Source: a bacterium (lineage in GTDB: Bacteria; Krumholzibacteriota; Krumholzibacteriia; LZORAL124-64-63). Taken from it: a stretch of DNA of 64,000 bases. Position 1 is the first letter of the stretch, and each line of letters begins with the position of its first letter. The notes beneath the pieces were generated by a model. That model was given only the letters and a program-made list of their open reading frames with translations. It was not told the DNA's origin and made no database searches. A program made the position numbers and the translations under genes. Positions 37,709 to 45,948 of the stretch are shown in pieces. The DNA lies in assembly GCA_016719645.1 (NCBI GenBank), contig JADJYS010000016.1, forward strand, positions 1 through 64,000, read 5' to 3'.

Positions 37709-38428
37709 ATGGCGGAAGAACTGAAAGCGGGATGCGCTCGCCCGACCGGCGGACTGGTCGGGCAGCCGGAACCATCGCCCTCGGAACCGACATCGACCAC
37801 GCAGAAGGAGGAGAGAGCCATGATCCAGGTCGGCAAACCAGCCCCTGATTTCGTCTCCCCGGCGTACCACAAGGGCGCGTTCACGAACGTGAAGCTGTCG
37901 GACCACCTCGGCAAGTGGGTGGTCCTCTGTTTCTACCCCGGTGATTTCACCTTCGTCTGAGCGACCGAAATATCGGCGGTCGCCGATCATTATCCCGAGT
38001 TCGTGAAGCTGGGCGTCGAGGTCCTGTCGATGAGCGTCGACAGCGTCTTCGTGCACAAGATGTGGAACGACCACGAGATCTCGAAGATGGTCAAGGGCGG
38101 CGTGCCCTACCCCATGCTGTCCGACGGCGGCGGCAAGGTGGGCACGGCCTACGGCGTCTACGGCGAGGAGGCGGGCGTGGAGAACCGCGGCCGCTTCATC
38201 ATCGACCCCGACGGCGTGATCCAGGGCTACGAGGTGCTCACCCCGCCGGTCGGCCGGCACGTGGGGGAGACCCTGCGCCAGATCCAGGCCTTCCAGCTGG
38301 TCCGGGCCAGCAAGGGCACGGAGGCGACGCCGTCGGGCTGGAAGCCCGGGCGCATGACCCTCAAGCCGGGGCCGGATCTCGTCGGCAAGGTGTGGGAAGT
38401 GTGGAAGACCGACATGGCGTCGGACTGA
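37709..38428 (+). CDS. Selenocysteine-containing peroxiredoxin (in-frame TGA read as Sec)
   Basis: One frame runs from 37709 or 37820 to TGA 38426-38428, broken only by an internal TGA at 37958-37960. The surrounding residues, CFYPGDFTFV-U-ATEISAVAD, are the AhpC/Prx active site, and the TGA occupies the peroxidatic cysteine position. Downstream conserved parts are intact (VEVLSMSVDSVFVHKMWNDH, YPMLSDGGGKVGTAYGVYGE, GRFIIDPDGVIQ). The usual C-terminal resolving Cys (VCP) is replaced by ATPSGWKPG, so it is 1-Cys-like. ATG 37709 has AGGAGGTGAAGG and adds 37 residues including KAGCARPTGG; ATG 37820 has AAGGAGGAGAG. The Sec is residue 84 or 47. It reduces peroxides with a selenol, probably needing an external reductant. 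Confidence 0.85.
37961..37990 (+). promoter_or_regulatory. Bacterial SECIS-like hairpin after the Sec codon
   Basis: Directly after the TGA, ATCGGC (37972-37977) and GCCGAT (37982-37987) form a stem with apical loop GGTC, the loop sequence of the classic E. coli fdhF element. The loop begins 17 bases after the TGA, within the known 16-37 base range. The hairpin is coding and uses ATA, a codon rare in this GC-rich gene, as expected if RNA structure constrains codon choice. It would bind SelB. Confidence 0.7.
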
Positions 38429-38470
38429 CGATCGGGGTTGCCCGCGTCAGCGGGCTGTGCCAGCATGGAC

Positions 38471-38510
38471 GCGCCCGGCGGGAGCCGATGCTCCCGCCGG
38501 GCGCTTTGTC
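38471..38510 (+). terminator. Intrinsic terminator after the peroxiredoxin gene
   Basis: A 15-bp perfect stem at 38471-38485 and 38490-38504 with loop CGAT, followed by TTTGTC. It lies 42 bases after the stop codon. Confidence 0.75.
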
Positions 38511-38539
38511 GCTTCATCTCCTCTCGAAGAGGTATCCCG

Positions 38540-39886
38540 ATGCGATGGCGAGACGCCGCCGGTCGCTCCCGCCGGCCGCTTCTGCACCGATGTGCGGGCG
38601 GTCTCTGCGTTCGCTTGCTGGCGCTGTGCTTGGCGAATGCCGCCATCGCGGCCGGGGCGGAGCCGCCGGTTCTCCTGGCGAATTCCGCGGCCGTGGACGT
38701 CCGCGACGGCGACCGGTTCCAGGAAGGCGTCTGGGTCGTCGACCCCGCGCTCGCGCTCGACGTCTACGCCGCGCTGCGGTCGAGCGCCGCGAAGCGCGTG
38801 ACGTTCATCTCGGACGTCGACTCGTTGTCCTTCGACGTCGAGCCCGGCCGCACCTACGATTTCACGGTCCTGCTCGGGGGCCGGGACTCCTGCCGCACGC
38901 GCATCTCGACGATGATGCAGGCCTACGTGCGGGTCGACCCGCGCGCGTCGGGCCCCGACACCATCCCGATCTCGATCAGGAACGGCAAGCTGAACGTCAT
39001 CGGTGCGATCAACGGGTCCGGACCGCTGAACCTCATCTTCGACACCGGGGCCGAAGCTTGTGCGCTGTATCCCTCCGCGCACGGCGAGGGGGCCGAACTC
39101 CGGCTCGACGGCACGACGCTCAACAGCGGGACCGGCGGTGCGACGGAGCGACGGACCGCCAGCGACAACCGCCTCGCGATCGCGGGTCTGCGGTGGGACC
39201 ACGAACCGTTCATCGCGGTGGAGAGGCAGGCCGACCCGGCCGACGGCATCGTCGGCTGGCAGCTGTTCCTGGGCAAGGTGGTCGAACTCGATTACGACCG
39301 CATGATCATGATCGTCCACGACGACCTGCCCGCGAAGGCGGCCGGATATGCGCGGACCGCGATGCCGTACGTGGGCCCGCTCACGGCGGTGGAGGTCGTG
39401 CTGGTGGCCGGGGAGAAAAGGGAGGGCGGGCTGTTCATCCTCGACACCGCCGGCACGGGGGCCATGAACGTCAACCAGGCCTTCTCGGCGGCCCACGACC
39501 TGCCCGGCGCGATGCGCGTGCTCGGCAAGAGCGCCTCGCGCGGCGTGGGCAGCGCGGTGATCCGCAACGAGGTCGTGCTGGTGCCGGAACTCGTGGTCGC
39601 CGGCTTCTCCCTGCCGGACGTGCCGGTCCACCTGGAACTGCCCTCGGCCGGCAACCAGGCGCCGCCCGGCGGCGTGCTGTGCATGGAGGTGCTGGCGCGC
39701 TTCGACACGATCCTCGACTACCGGCACGGCCAGGCGTACTTCCGGCCGAATGCGCGCTTCGGCGACCCGTTCGCGCGCCGGAGCGGCGGACCGACCTGGC
39801 CCGCCGTCGCGGGGATCGCCGGGTTCGTCGTCGTGTCGATCGTGGTGGTGGGCGTGATCGGGCGCCGAAGGCGGCGCCCGGATTGA
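38540..39886 (+). CDS. Membrane-anchored retropepsin-like aspartic protease homologue
   Basis: 448 residues from ATG 38540 with AGAGG upstream. A signal peptide or N-terminal anchor (LCVRLLALCLANAAIAAGA) and a C-terminal transmembrane helix with basic tail (WPAVAGIAGFVVVSIVVVGV, RRRRRPD) suggest a membrane-attached extracytoplasmic protein. The centre contains LNLIFDTGAEACALYPSAHG, the DTGA motif of aspartic proteases. A second half with FILDTAGTGAMNVNQAF could supply the other aspartate, like a fused dimer. Substrate unknown. The last codons can form a 9-bp hairpin (39859-39880). Confidence 0.65.
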   Translation: MRWRDAAGRSRRPLLHRCAGGLCVRLLALCLANAAIAAGAEPPVLLANSAAVDVRDGDRFQEGVWVVDPALALDVYAALRSSAAKRVTFISDVDSLSFDVEPGRTYDFTVLLGGRDSCRTRISTMMQAYVRVDPRASGPDTIPISIRNGKLNVIGAINGSGPLNLIFDTGAEACALYPSAHGEGAELRLDGTTLNSGTGGATERRTASDNRLAIAGLRWDHEPFIAVERQADPADGIVGWQLFLGKVVELDYDRMIMIVHDDLPAKAAGYARTAMPYVGPLTAVEVVLVAGEKREGGLFILDTAGTGAMNVNQAFSAAHDLPGAMRVLGKSASRGVGSAVIRNEVVLVPELVVAGFSLPDVPVHLELPSAGNQAPPGGVLCMEVLARFDTILDYRHGQAYFRPNARFGDPFARRSGGPTWPAVAGIAGFVVVSIVVVGVIGRRRRRPD

Positions 39887-39913
39887 GGTCTCCCGCGCGT
39901 CTCCCGGACCGTC

Positions 39914-41155
39914 CTAGACGAGCGGCATCCCCGCCAGCGGGTCCTTCAGCCCGTGCCCGGTGACCAGCGCCACGACCTTGTCGTGCGGCCCGATCAGCCC
40001 CTGCGCGCGGGCCTGCATCAGGCCGGCGAAGCCCGCCGCTCCCGACGGCTCGGCCCAGACGCCGGCCAGGCGGGCCAGCAGGCGGATGGCCTCGCGGATC
40101 GCCTCGTCCTCGACGGCGAGGAAACCGCCGCCGGTGCGCGCGACGTACTTCCAGGCCTTCAGCCGGTTGCGGGGCACGCCCACGCTGATCGAGTCGGCGA
40201 TGGTCGCGGGCGTGACCGGCGCGACGGCCGCCAGCACCTCGCGCGGGGTGAGCGAAGCGGCGCGGGCCCCGGCTTCCCCCCAGGCGCGGGACAGCGGCGC
40301 GGCGCCCGCGGCCTGCACCCCGAACACGGCCGGCACCCGGTCCAGCCGGCCGACCTCCGCCAGCTCGACGAAGGCCTTGGCGGTCGACGACACGATGCAG
40401 CCGTCGCCCGTGGGCACGAACACCGCGTCGGGCGCCCGGAAATCCAGGGCGTGGGCGATCTCCAGGCCGCAGGTCTTCTTGCCCTCGACCAGCAGCGGGT
40501 TGTAGGCGCAGTTGCGGGAGTACCAGCCGTGCTCCCGCGTCTCTTTGACGGACAGGTCGAAGGCCTCGTCGTAGGTGCCGTCGATGCGGCGGACCTCGGC
40601 GCCGTGCAGCTCGAGCTGCGCCAGCTTGGCCCGGGGCGCCGCGGCGGGCACGAAGATCGTCGTGCGCACGCCCGCGCGCGCCGCCAGCACCGCGAGGCTG
40701 GCCGCGGCGTTGCCCGTCGAGGCGGCGGCCACGTGGGAGACGCCCAGGCGGGCGCCGTCGGCCATCGCCACGGCGGTGGCGCGGTCCTTCAGGCTGGCCG
40801 ACGGCAGGGCGGTGTCGTCCTTCAGCAGCAGGTGGGGCAGGCCGAGGTGCTCGCGCAGGCGGTGCGGGGCGTGCAGCGGCGTGTCGCCCAGCGACCAGCA
40901 GGCGTGGGGCGCCTCGGGGCGCAGCGGCAGCAGGGCCGCGTAGCGCCAGAGGTCGGGACGGCCGCGCGCGGGGAAGGGGTCGCCCGCGGGCAGCTCCGCG
41001 CGGATCGCCGCGTAGTCGTAGGTCGCGTCGAGGATGCCCTCATCGCCGCAGGCGGCGCAGACGAAGCCGCGGTGGTCCGTCGGGTGCGCCTTGCCGCACA
41101 GCCCGCAGGCGTACCCCGTCCAGTGCGGATTGGTCCCGACCTGCGGCAGCTGCAT
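39914..41155 (-). CDS. Threonine-synthase-like PLP-dependent enzyme
   Basis: 413 residues. The N-terminal zinc-knuckle-like pairs YACGLCGKAHP and FVCAACGDEGILDATYDYAA are typical of ThrC. The PLP lysine is in SASLKDRATAVAMADGARLG and the phosphate-binding ASTGNAAASLAVLAARAG follows. LVTGHGLKDPL near the end is also ThrC-like. It could simply make threonine from phosphohomoserine. However, it is 16 bases after ygeW on the same strand, where other organisms carry ygeX, a related PLP enzyme (diaminopropionate ammonia-lyase). A role in the purine-degradation pathway is therefore possible (inference). No other threonine-pathway gene is nearby. Confidence 0.75.
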   Translation of the reverse strand: MQLPQVGTNPHWTGYACGLCGKAHPTDHRGFVCAACGDEGILDATYDYAAIRAELPAGDPFPARGRPDLWRYAALLPLRPEAPHACWSLGDTPLHAPHRLREHLGLPHLLLKDDTALPSASLKDRATAVAMADGARLGVSHVAAASTGNAAASLAVLAARAGVRTTIFVPAAAPRAKLAQLELHGAEVRRIDGTYDEAFDLSVKETREHGWYSRNCAYNPLLVEGKKTCGLEIAHALDFRAPDAVFVPTGDGCIVSSTAKAFVELAEVGRLDRVPAVFGVQAAGAAPLSRAWGEAGARAASLTPREVLAAVAPVTPATIADSISVGVPRNRLKAWKYVARTGGGFLAVEDEAIREAIRLLARLAGVWAEPSGAAGFAGLMQARAQGLIGPHDKVVALVTGHGLKDPLAGMPLV

Positions 41156-41171
41156 CGCGCGCCCCCGGCTT

Positions 41172-42149
41172 CTACATGGTGAGGGCCATGATGGCCTTGG
41201 CCGTGTGCAGGCGGTTCTCGGCCTGGTCCCAGACCACCGACTGCGGGCCGTCGATCACCGCGTCGGTGACCTCCTGGCCGCGCGTGGCCGGCAGCGGGTG
41301 CATGTAGATCGCGTCGGGCGCGGCCAGCTTCATGCGGCGCTCGTCGCAGATCCAGCCGGGGTACTTCTCGATGTGCTGGACGGCGGCCGCGCGGTCGGGC
41401 TCGTGCACCAGGCAGCCCCAGCTCTTGGGGTAGACCACGTGGGCGCCCTCGAAACCCGCGTCCATGTCGTCGACCGTCTCGAACTTGCCGCCGCTGCGCT
41501 TCGCGTTCGCGCGGGCGCGCTCGATGATCTCCGGCATCAGCTTGAACTCGGGCGGGTGGGCCAGGGTCACGTCCAGGCCCATGCGCGTCATGATCAGGAT
41601 CTCGGACTGGGGCACCGAGATCGGGCGCACGTAGCTCGGGGCGTAGGTCCAGCTCACGACGATCTTGCGGCCCCGCGTCTCGCCGCGGAACTTCTCGCGC
41701 ACGGTCATGATGTCGGCCGCGGCCTGGCAGGGGTGGTAGACGTCGCACTGCAGGTTGATCAGCGGCACGCGCGAGATCTCCGCGATCTGGCGCATGAACT
41801 TGTTGCCCACGCCGAAGTCGCAGTTGCGGATGGCGATGCCGTGGCCCATGCGGCCCAGCACGCGCGCGGTGTCCATGACCGTCTCGCCGTGGCTCAGCTG
41901 CAGCTTGTCCGGGGTCAGCACGTGGCAGTGCCCGCCGAGCTGCGTCATGCCCGCTTCCATGGAGTTGCGGGTGCGCGTGCTCTGCTCGAAGAACAGCGCG
42001 AACAGGGTGCGGTCGCGCAGCAGCGCGTGCGGCTCGTCGCGGTAGAACTTGCGCTTGAGGTCGCCGGCGGTCGCGAGCATCAGCTCCAGCTCGTCGTCGG
42101 CCCAGTCCTCGGTGTCGATGAAATGCTTGCCCTGCAGGATCTTGCTCAT
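41172..42149 (-). CDS. ygeW: Knotted carbamoyltransferase YgeW
   Basis: 325 residues. The carbamoyl-phosphate motif is FEQSTRTRNSMEAGMTQLGG, and HGETVMDTARVLGRMGHGIA, YHPCQAAADIMTVREKF and YMHPLPATRGQEVTDAVIDG follow. These distinguish the YgeW group from ordinary ornithine or aspartate carbamoyltransferases. It is thought to act in anaerobic purine or allantoin-type nitrogen catabolism, forming or consuming carbamoyl phosphate. The start overlaps the ygeY stop (ATGA). Confidence 0.88.
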   Translation of the reverse strand: MSKILQGKHFIDTEDWADDELELMLATAGDLKRKFYRDEPHALLRDRTLFALFFEQSTRTRNSMEAGMTQLGGHCHVLTPDKLQLSHGETVMDTARVLGRMGHGIAIRNCDFGVGNKFMRQIAEISRVPLINLQCDVYHPCQAAADIMTVREKFRGETRGRKIVVSWTYAPSYVRPISVPQSEILIMTRMGLDVTLAHPPEFKLMPEIIERARANAKRSGGKFETVDDMDAGFEGAHVVYPKSWGCLVHEPDRAAAVQHIEKYPGWICDERRMKLAAPDAIYMHPLPATRGQEVTDAVIDGPQSVVWDQAENRLHTAKAIMALTM

Positions 42150-43357
42150 TTCGCACCTCGGTCGCTGTTCAGGAAGGATTGCGGGAAAGCCGTGTAGAAG
42201 GCGCAGGCCCGCACCACGTCGTCCACCGGGACGTACTCGTTGGGGGCGTGGGCCAGGGCCTCCTGGCCCGGCCCGAAGCCGACGCAGGGCACCCCGTGCA
42301 GGCCGTTGATGGCCACGCCGTTGGTGCTGAAGGTCCAGCGCGACACCTCGGGCGGCGCGCCGAACACGCCCTGGTGCGCGGCGACGCCGGCGCGGACCGC
42401 GGGGTGGTCCTGCGGCATCAGCCACGTCGGGTAGTACTTCTCCATGGGGTAGACCAGGCCGGTCCAGGCGGGGACCTCGTAGGTCAGCATCCAGACCTCG
42501 GCCTCGACGCCGGCTCCGGCCAGGGCCTCGCGCACCTCCCGCAGCGCCCCGTCGCGGGTCTCGCCCGCGGTCAGGCGGCGGTCGATGTGCAGTTCGGCCT
42601 TGTCGGGCACCGCGCAGAGGCTCGGCGACAGGCTCTGGAACATGCTGACGGTGCAGGTGCCCTTGCCCAGGAAGTCGTCCGTGCCGAGCCGCTCGTTCAG
42701 CGCCTCGATCGCCGCGCAGGCGGGGGCCAGCTTGTAGACGGCGTTCACGCCGCGCTCCGGCGCCGAGCCGTGGCACGACACGCCGCGCGAGGTGACCCGG
42801 ATCTCCATGCGGCCGCGCTGGCCGCGGGTCAGCGTCAGGCCGGTGGGTTCGGTCGAGACCACGACCTCCGGCCGCAGCACCTTCTCCTGCAGGATGTAGT
42901 GCCAGCAGAGGCCGTCGCAGTCCTCCTCCATGACCGAGCCGACCATCCACACCTGGCAGCCCTCGAGCAGGCCGAGGTCCTTCATCAGCTTGCCGGCGTA
43001 GACCATGCCGGCCATGCCGGCCTTCTGGTCGACCGCCCCGCGGCCGTAGACGCGGCCGTTCTCCAGCTTGCCCGTGAAGGGGTCGCAGCGCCACTGCGCG
43101 GGGTCGCTGACGTCGACGGTGTCGAGGTGGGCGTCGAAGGCCACCACGCGCGGCCCGTCGCCGATGCGCCCGAGCACGTTGCCGAGCCCGTCGATGCGCA
43201 CCTCGTCGAAGCCGACGCTCTCCATCTCGGCGGCGACGCGGCGCACGACGCGCTCCTCCTGCCCCGAGAGGCTGGGGATGGCGACGATGTCGCGCAGGAA
43301 GGCGATCATGGGCGCCTCGAGGGCGCGGGCGGCGGCGTGGAGGTCCTGTCGTGTCAT
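42146..43357 (-). CDS. ygeY: YgeY-family metallohydrolase (selenium-metabolism-linked)
   Basis: 403 residues from ATG 43357 (GTG 43372 is possible). M20 peptidase fold: RVVAFDAHLDTVDVSD and YGRGAVDQKAGMAGMVYAGK for the metal ligands, and VWMVGSVMEEDCDGLCWHYI for the catalytic Glu pair. The motif GVSCHGSAPERGVNAVYKLA belongs to the dimerisation domain. YgeY proteins are linked by gene neighbourhood to selenium-dependent molybdenum hydroxylases and hydrolyse an intermediate of purine breakdown. It lies between ssnA and ygeW in one operon. Confidence 0.88.
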   Translation of the reverse strand: MTRQDLHAAARALEAPMIAFLRDIVAIPSLSGQEERVVRRVAAEMESVGFDEVRIDGLGNVLGRIGDGPRVVAFDAHLDTVDVSDPAQWRCDPFTGKLENGRVYGRGAVDQKAGMAGMVYAGKLMKDLGLLEGCQVWMVGSVMEEDCDGLCWHYILQEKVLRPEVVVSTEPTGLTLTRGQRGRMEIRVTSRGVSCHGSAPERGVNAVYKLAPACAAIEALNERLGTDDFLGKGTCTVSMFQSLSPSLCAVPDKAELHIDRRLTAGETRDGALREVREALAGAGVEAEVWMLTYEVPAWTGLVYPMEKYYPTWLMPQDHPAVRAGVAAHQGVFGAPPEVSRWTFSTNGVAINGLHGVPCVGFGPGQEALAHAPNEYVPVDDVVRACAFYTAFPQSFLNSDRGAK

Positions 43358-43421
43358 CGCGGCTCCGGGCACGCCCCGGCCGGACGCGCCCGTCGCGGGG
43401 GCGTCCGGCCGGGATCGCGGA

Positions 43422-44782
43422 TCAAAGGTTGGCCATGCGGTCCCAGATGCGCTGGGCGGCGGCGCGGCAGGCCTTGCCGTCGTAGGGCGCCGGGTCGCCG
43501 CGGCGGTAGCGCGGCGCGCCGTCGACCCAAACTTCCTGGATCAGGCGGGGCTGCATGCCGAACAGCAGCAGGCCGAGCCAGTTGCCCCGGTGCAGCGGCT
43601 GCTTCTGGTCCTCGCAGCCGATCACGAAGTCGGCGGGGGCGCCGGCGTCCAGCGAGCCGAAGGGCTCGCCGAAGATCTCGCGGGCCAGCTGGTAGCCGCC
43701 GATCCAGAAGCGCTCGGCGCCGTGGAAGCCCAGCGGGCCGCGGCCGGTCTCGTTGCCGCGGTAGAACGTCGTGCGCAGCTCGCCGAACATGTTGCCGTCC
43801 AGGCCGTCGGTGCCCAGGCAGCTGCGCGGCGGGAAGCGGTCGACCGGCGCGCGGCCGACGCCGTTGTTCATGTTCGAGCGGCCGTTGTGCACCAGCCAGG
43901 CGCCCTTCTCCTCGATGGTCTGCAGGTCCAGGGGGGTGAGGTCCACGCCGTGGGCCAGCAGGCTGCGCGGGCGGATCAGGCCGTGCCGGTCCAGCCGCTC
44001 CAGGGGGTCGGGCCAGCCGCGGTCCTTGCAGATCTCGCGGTCGGTCGAGCCCTCGGCCAGGTGGATGTGCACGCCGGTGTCGAACTCGGCGCAGAGCGCC
44101 GCCAGGCTGTCGAGCGTGCCGTCCTCCAGCGTGAAGCCGGCGTGCGCGCCGACCAGGCCCTTGAACCAGGGACACGGCCCTGGTCGCCGGCGGGCGCGGT
44201 GGTCTTCTGCAGGTAGCGGCGGGTCTCCTCGAGGCAGGTGTCGCGGCTGCCGGGGCCGCCGCGGTCGGTGACCTCGTAGCAGAGGCACCCGCGCACGCCG
44301 GCGTCGCGCAGCCCCCGCTCCACCAGGTCGAGCGAACCGCCGACCGAGGTCAGGCTGCTGTGGTGGTCGAAGATCAGGGTCGCGCCGCAGCGCAGCGCGT
44401 CCCAGGCGCCCGACGCCGCGCTCATGTGGATGGCCTCGGGGTCCAGCGCGCGGTCCAGCTTCCACCAGATCTCCGTCAGCACGTCCTGGAAGCTGCGCGG
44501 GGTGTTGGCCGGCGGCGGCATGCCCGGCGCCAGCGTGGAGTAGAGGTGGTGGTGGGCGTTGATCAGGCCGGGCATGACCGTGCGGCCGTCCAGGTCGCGG
44601 ACCTCCTCGCCCTCGCGCGGCGCGAGCCCGCGCCCGCGCTCGACGATGCGGCCGCCCTCGATGCGCAGGTCGGCGGTCTCGACGCGCGGGTCCGGCGCCG
44701 CGTTCATCTGCGGCGGCAGGTAGTCCAGCACGTTCGCGTTGGTCAGCAGCACCCCGGGGGCGCTTTTTCGGCTCTGCTTCAA
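43422..44782 (-). CDS. ssnA: SsnA-type aminohydrolase, frameshifted
   Basis: The N-terminal part starts at ATG 44782. It has the amidohydrolase metal motif MPGLINAHHHLYSTLAPGMP and GATLIFDHHSSLTSVGGSLD. At 44164-44186 the frame shifts; one missing base joins RRYLQKTTAPAGDQG to PCPWFKGLVGAHAGFT. The C-terminal part continues to 43422 with GVHIHLAEGSTDREI, LLAHGVDLTPLDL, GRSNMNNGVGRAP and SCLGTDGLDGNMFGE (metal Asp). The joined length of about 453 residues is normal for SsnA, associated with selenium-linked purine catabolism. Strong conservation on both sides suggests a sequencing indel. Confidence 0.85.
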
Positions 44783-44860
44783 GTCCTGGCCTCCGGTGCG
44801 GGGCGCGTTGGCGACTCCGTGAGCGGTACCGGTTTAGGATCATCCCCGGCCCCTGAATCT

Positions 44861-44897
44861 GCAAGCAAAAACGCCCGGGAGAGGGCCTCCCGGGCGT
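44861..44897 (-). terminator. Intrinsic terminator of the Gld-type operon
   Basis: Reading on this strand: 10-bp stem ACGCCCGGGA / TCCCGGGCGT with a 7-base loop, then a run of T. It lies between the DUF4340 stop and the ssnA start and separates the two operons. Confidence 0.85.
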
Positions 44898-44918
44898 TCG
44901 GCGGGGCCGGCGGCCGGA

Positions 44919-45948
44919 TCAGGCGTCCGGCAGCAGGTCCTCGAGCTTCTTGAAGATCTGGTCGATCTTGAACTCCCGGATCACCCAGATCTTCCGGTCC
45001 CGCGAGGTCATGCAGAAGCGGCCCTCCTGGACGCCGCCCGCGACCGGCCGCGCGTCGCCGACGCGCAGTTCGAAGGTCGAACCGTCGGCCAGCGCCACCT
45101 CGACGCGGCGTTCGGCTTTCCACAGGCCGTACTGCTCCATCCCGACCCTGGGGTCGGCGACGTCGGCGGCCTGGATCGAGGCCAGCGCGTTCATCACGCC
45201 GTCGACCTTCGTCTTGGCCAGGGCGCGGCGCGAGGGCGAGGTCAGCGTCCACTCCCACTCCTGGGGCGGCGGCGCGGAGCCGTCGCCGGGGCCGGCGGCC
45301 GTCAGGACCTTCTCCATGACCAGGGCCTTGTCCCCCTGGTGCAGCGTGATCCGGCGGATGCCGGCGGCGTCGGTCTTGAAGACCGACAGGTCCAGGAAAT
45401 GGCGCGACTCCGGCGCGGCCTCCGGCGACCACAGGCCGAGCTTGCCGCGCACCTCGGTCCTCGCCAGGTAGACCGCGTTGCTGCCCGGCGCGCGCACGAA
45501 GACGCCCGCGCCGTCGTCGGCGCGCTTGCCCAGCAGCAGCGCGCACGACCGGCTGCCAGTCCTTGCCGAACAGGGTCACCTCCACGGGGGCCGAGCGCGG
45601 TCCCAGGCCGTAGTCGTCCAGGATCGCCGCCTCGTCGGAGCGGAAGTCGCCCTGCAGGCTGTCCAGGGCGGCCAGCAGTTCCTGGAGCTTGCGCGGGTCG
45701 GCGGGATGGTCCCACGCGGTGCGGGTCACCCAGCCCTCGCCCAGCCGTTCGATCACCACCGTCGCGGTGTCGGCCCCGGCGCCGACGGTGACGCGGTTGA
45801 TGTCCGCCGGGTCGAAGTCCGCCGCCACCACGGTGGCGGTGGCCGGCGACGTCACGGCGCGCCGGTGCAGCACCCGCTGCGCGACGCTCGCGACCAGCAG
45901 CAGCGCGACCACCGCCGCCAGGATCAGCAGGGGGCGGTTGCGGTTCAT
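44919..45948 (-). CDS. DUF4340 protein of the Gld-type ABC operon, frameshifted
   Basis: Starts at ATG 45948, overlapping the gldG stop (ATGA). An N-terminal signal anchor (RPLLILAAVVALLLVASVAQ) is followed by DUF4340-like repeats: INRVTVGAGADTATVVIERL, then WVTRTAWDHPADPRKLQELL, then LLGKRADDGAGVFVRAPGSN. Near 45531-45545, in a CAG-rich stretch, the frame shifts, and the rest runs to 44919 in another frame. The joined length is about 340 residues. DUF4340 proteins regularly accompany GldG-like proteins; they are exported or membrane-anchored, and their function is unknown. Confidence 0.8.

Noticed and set aside
37958..37960. TGA in the peroxiredoxin as a true stop or a sequencing error
   Set aside because: Error signs elsewhere in the window are indels, not substitutions. 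The frame is kept on both sides, the position is exactly the catalytic Cys, and a SECIS-like hairpin follows.
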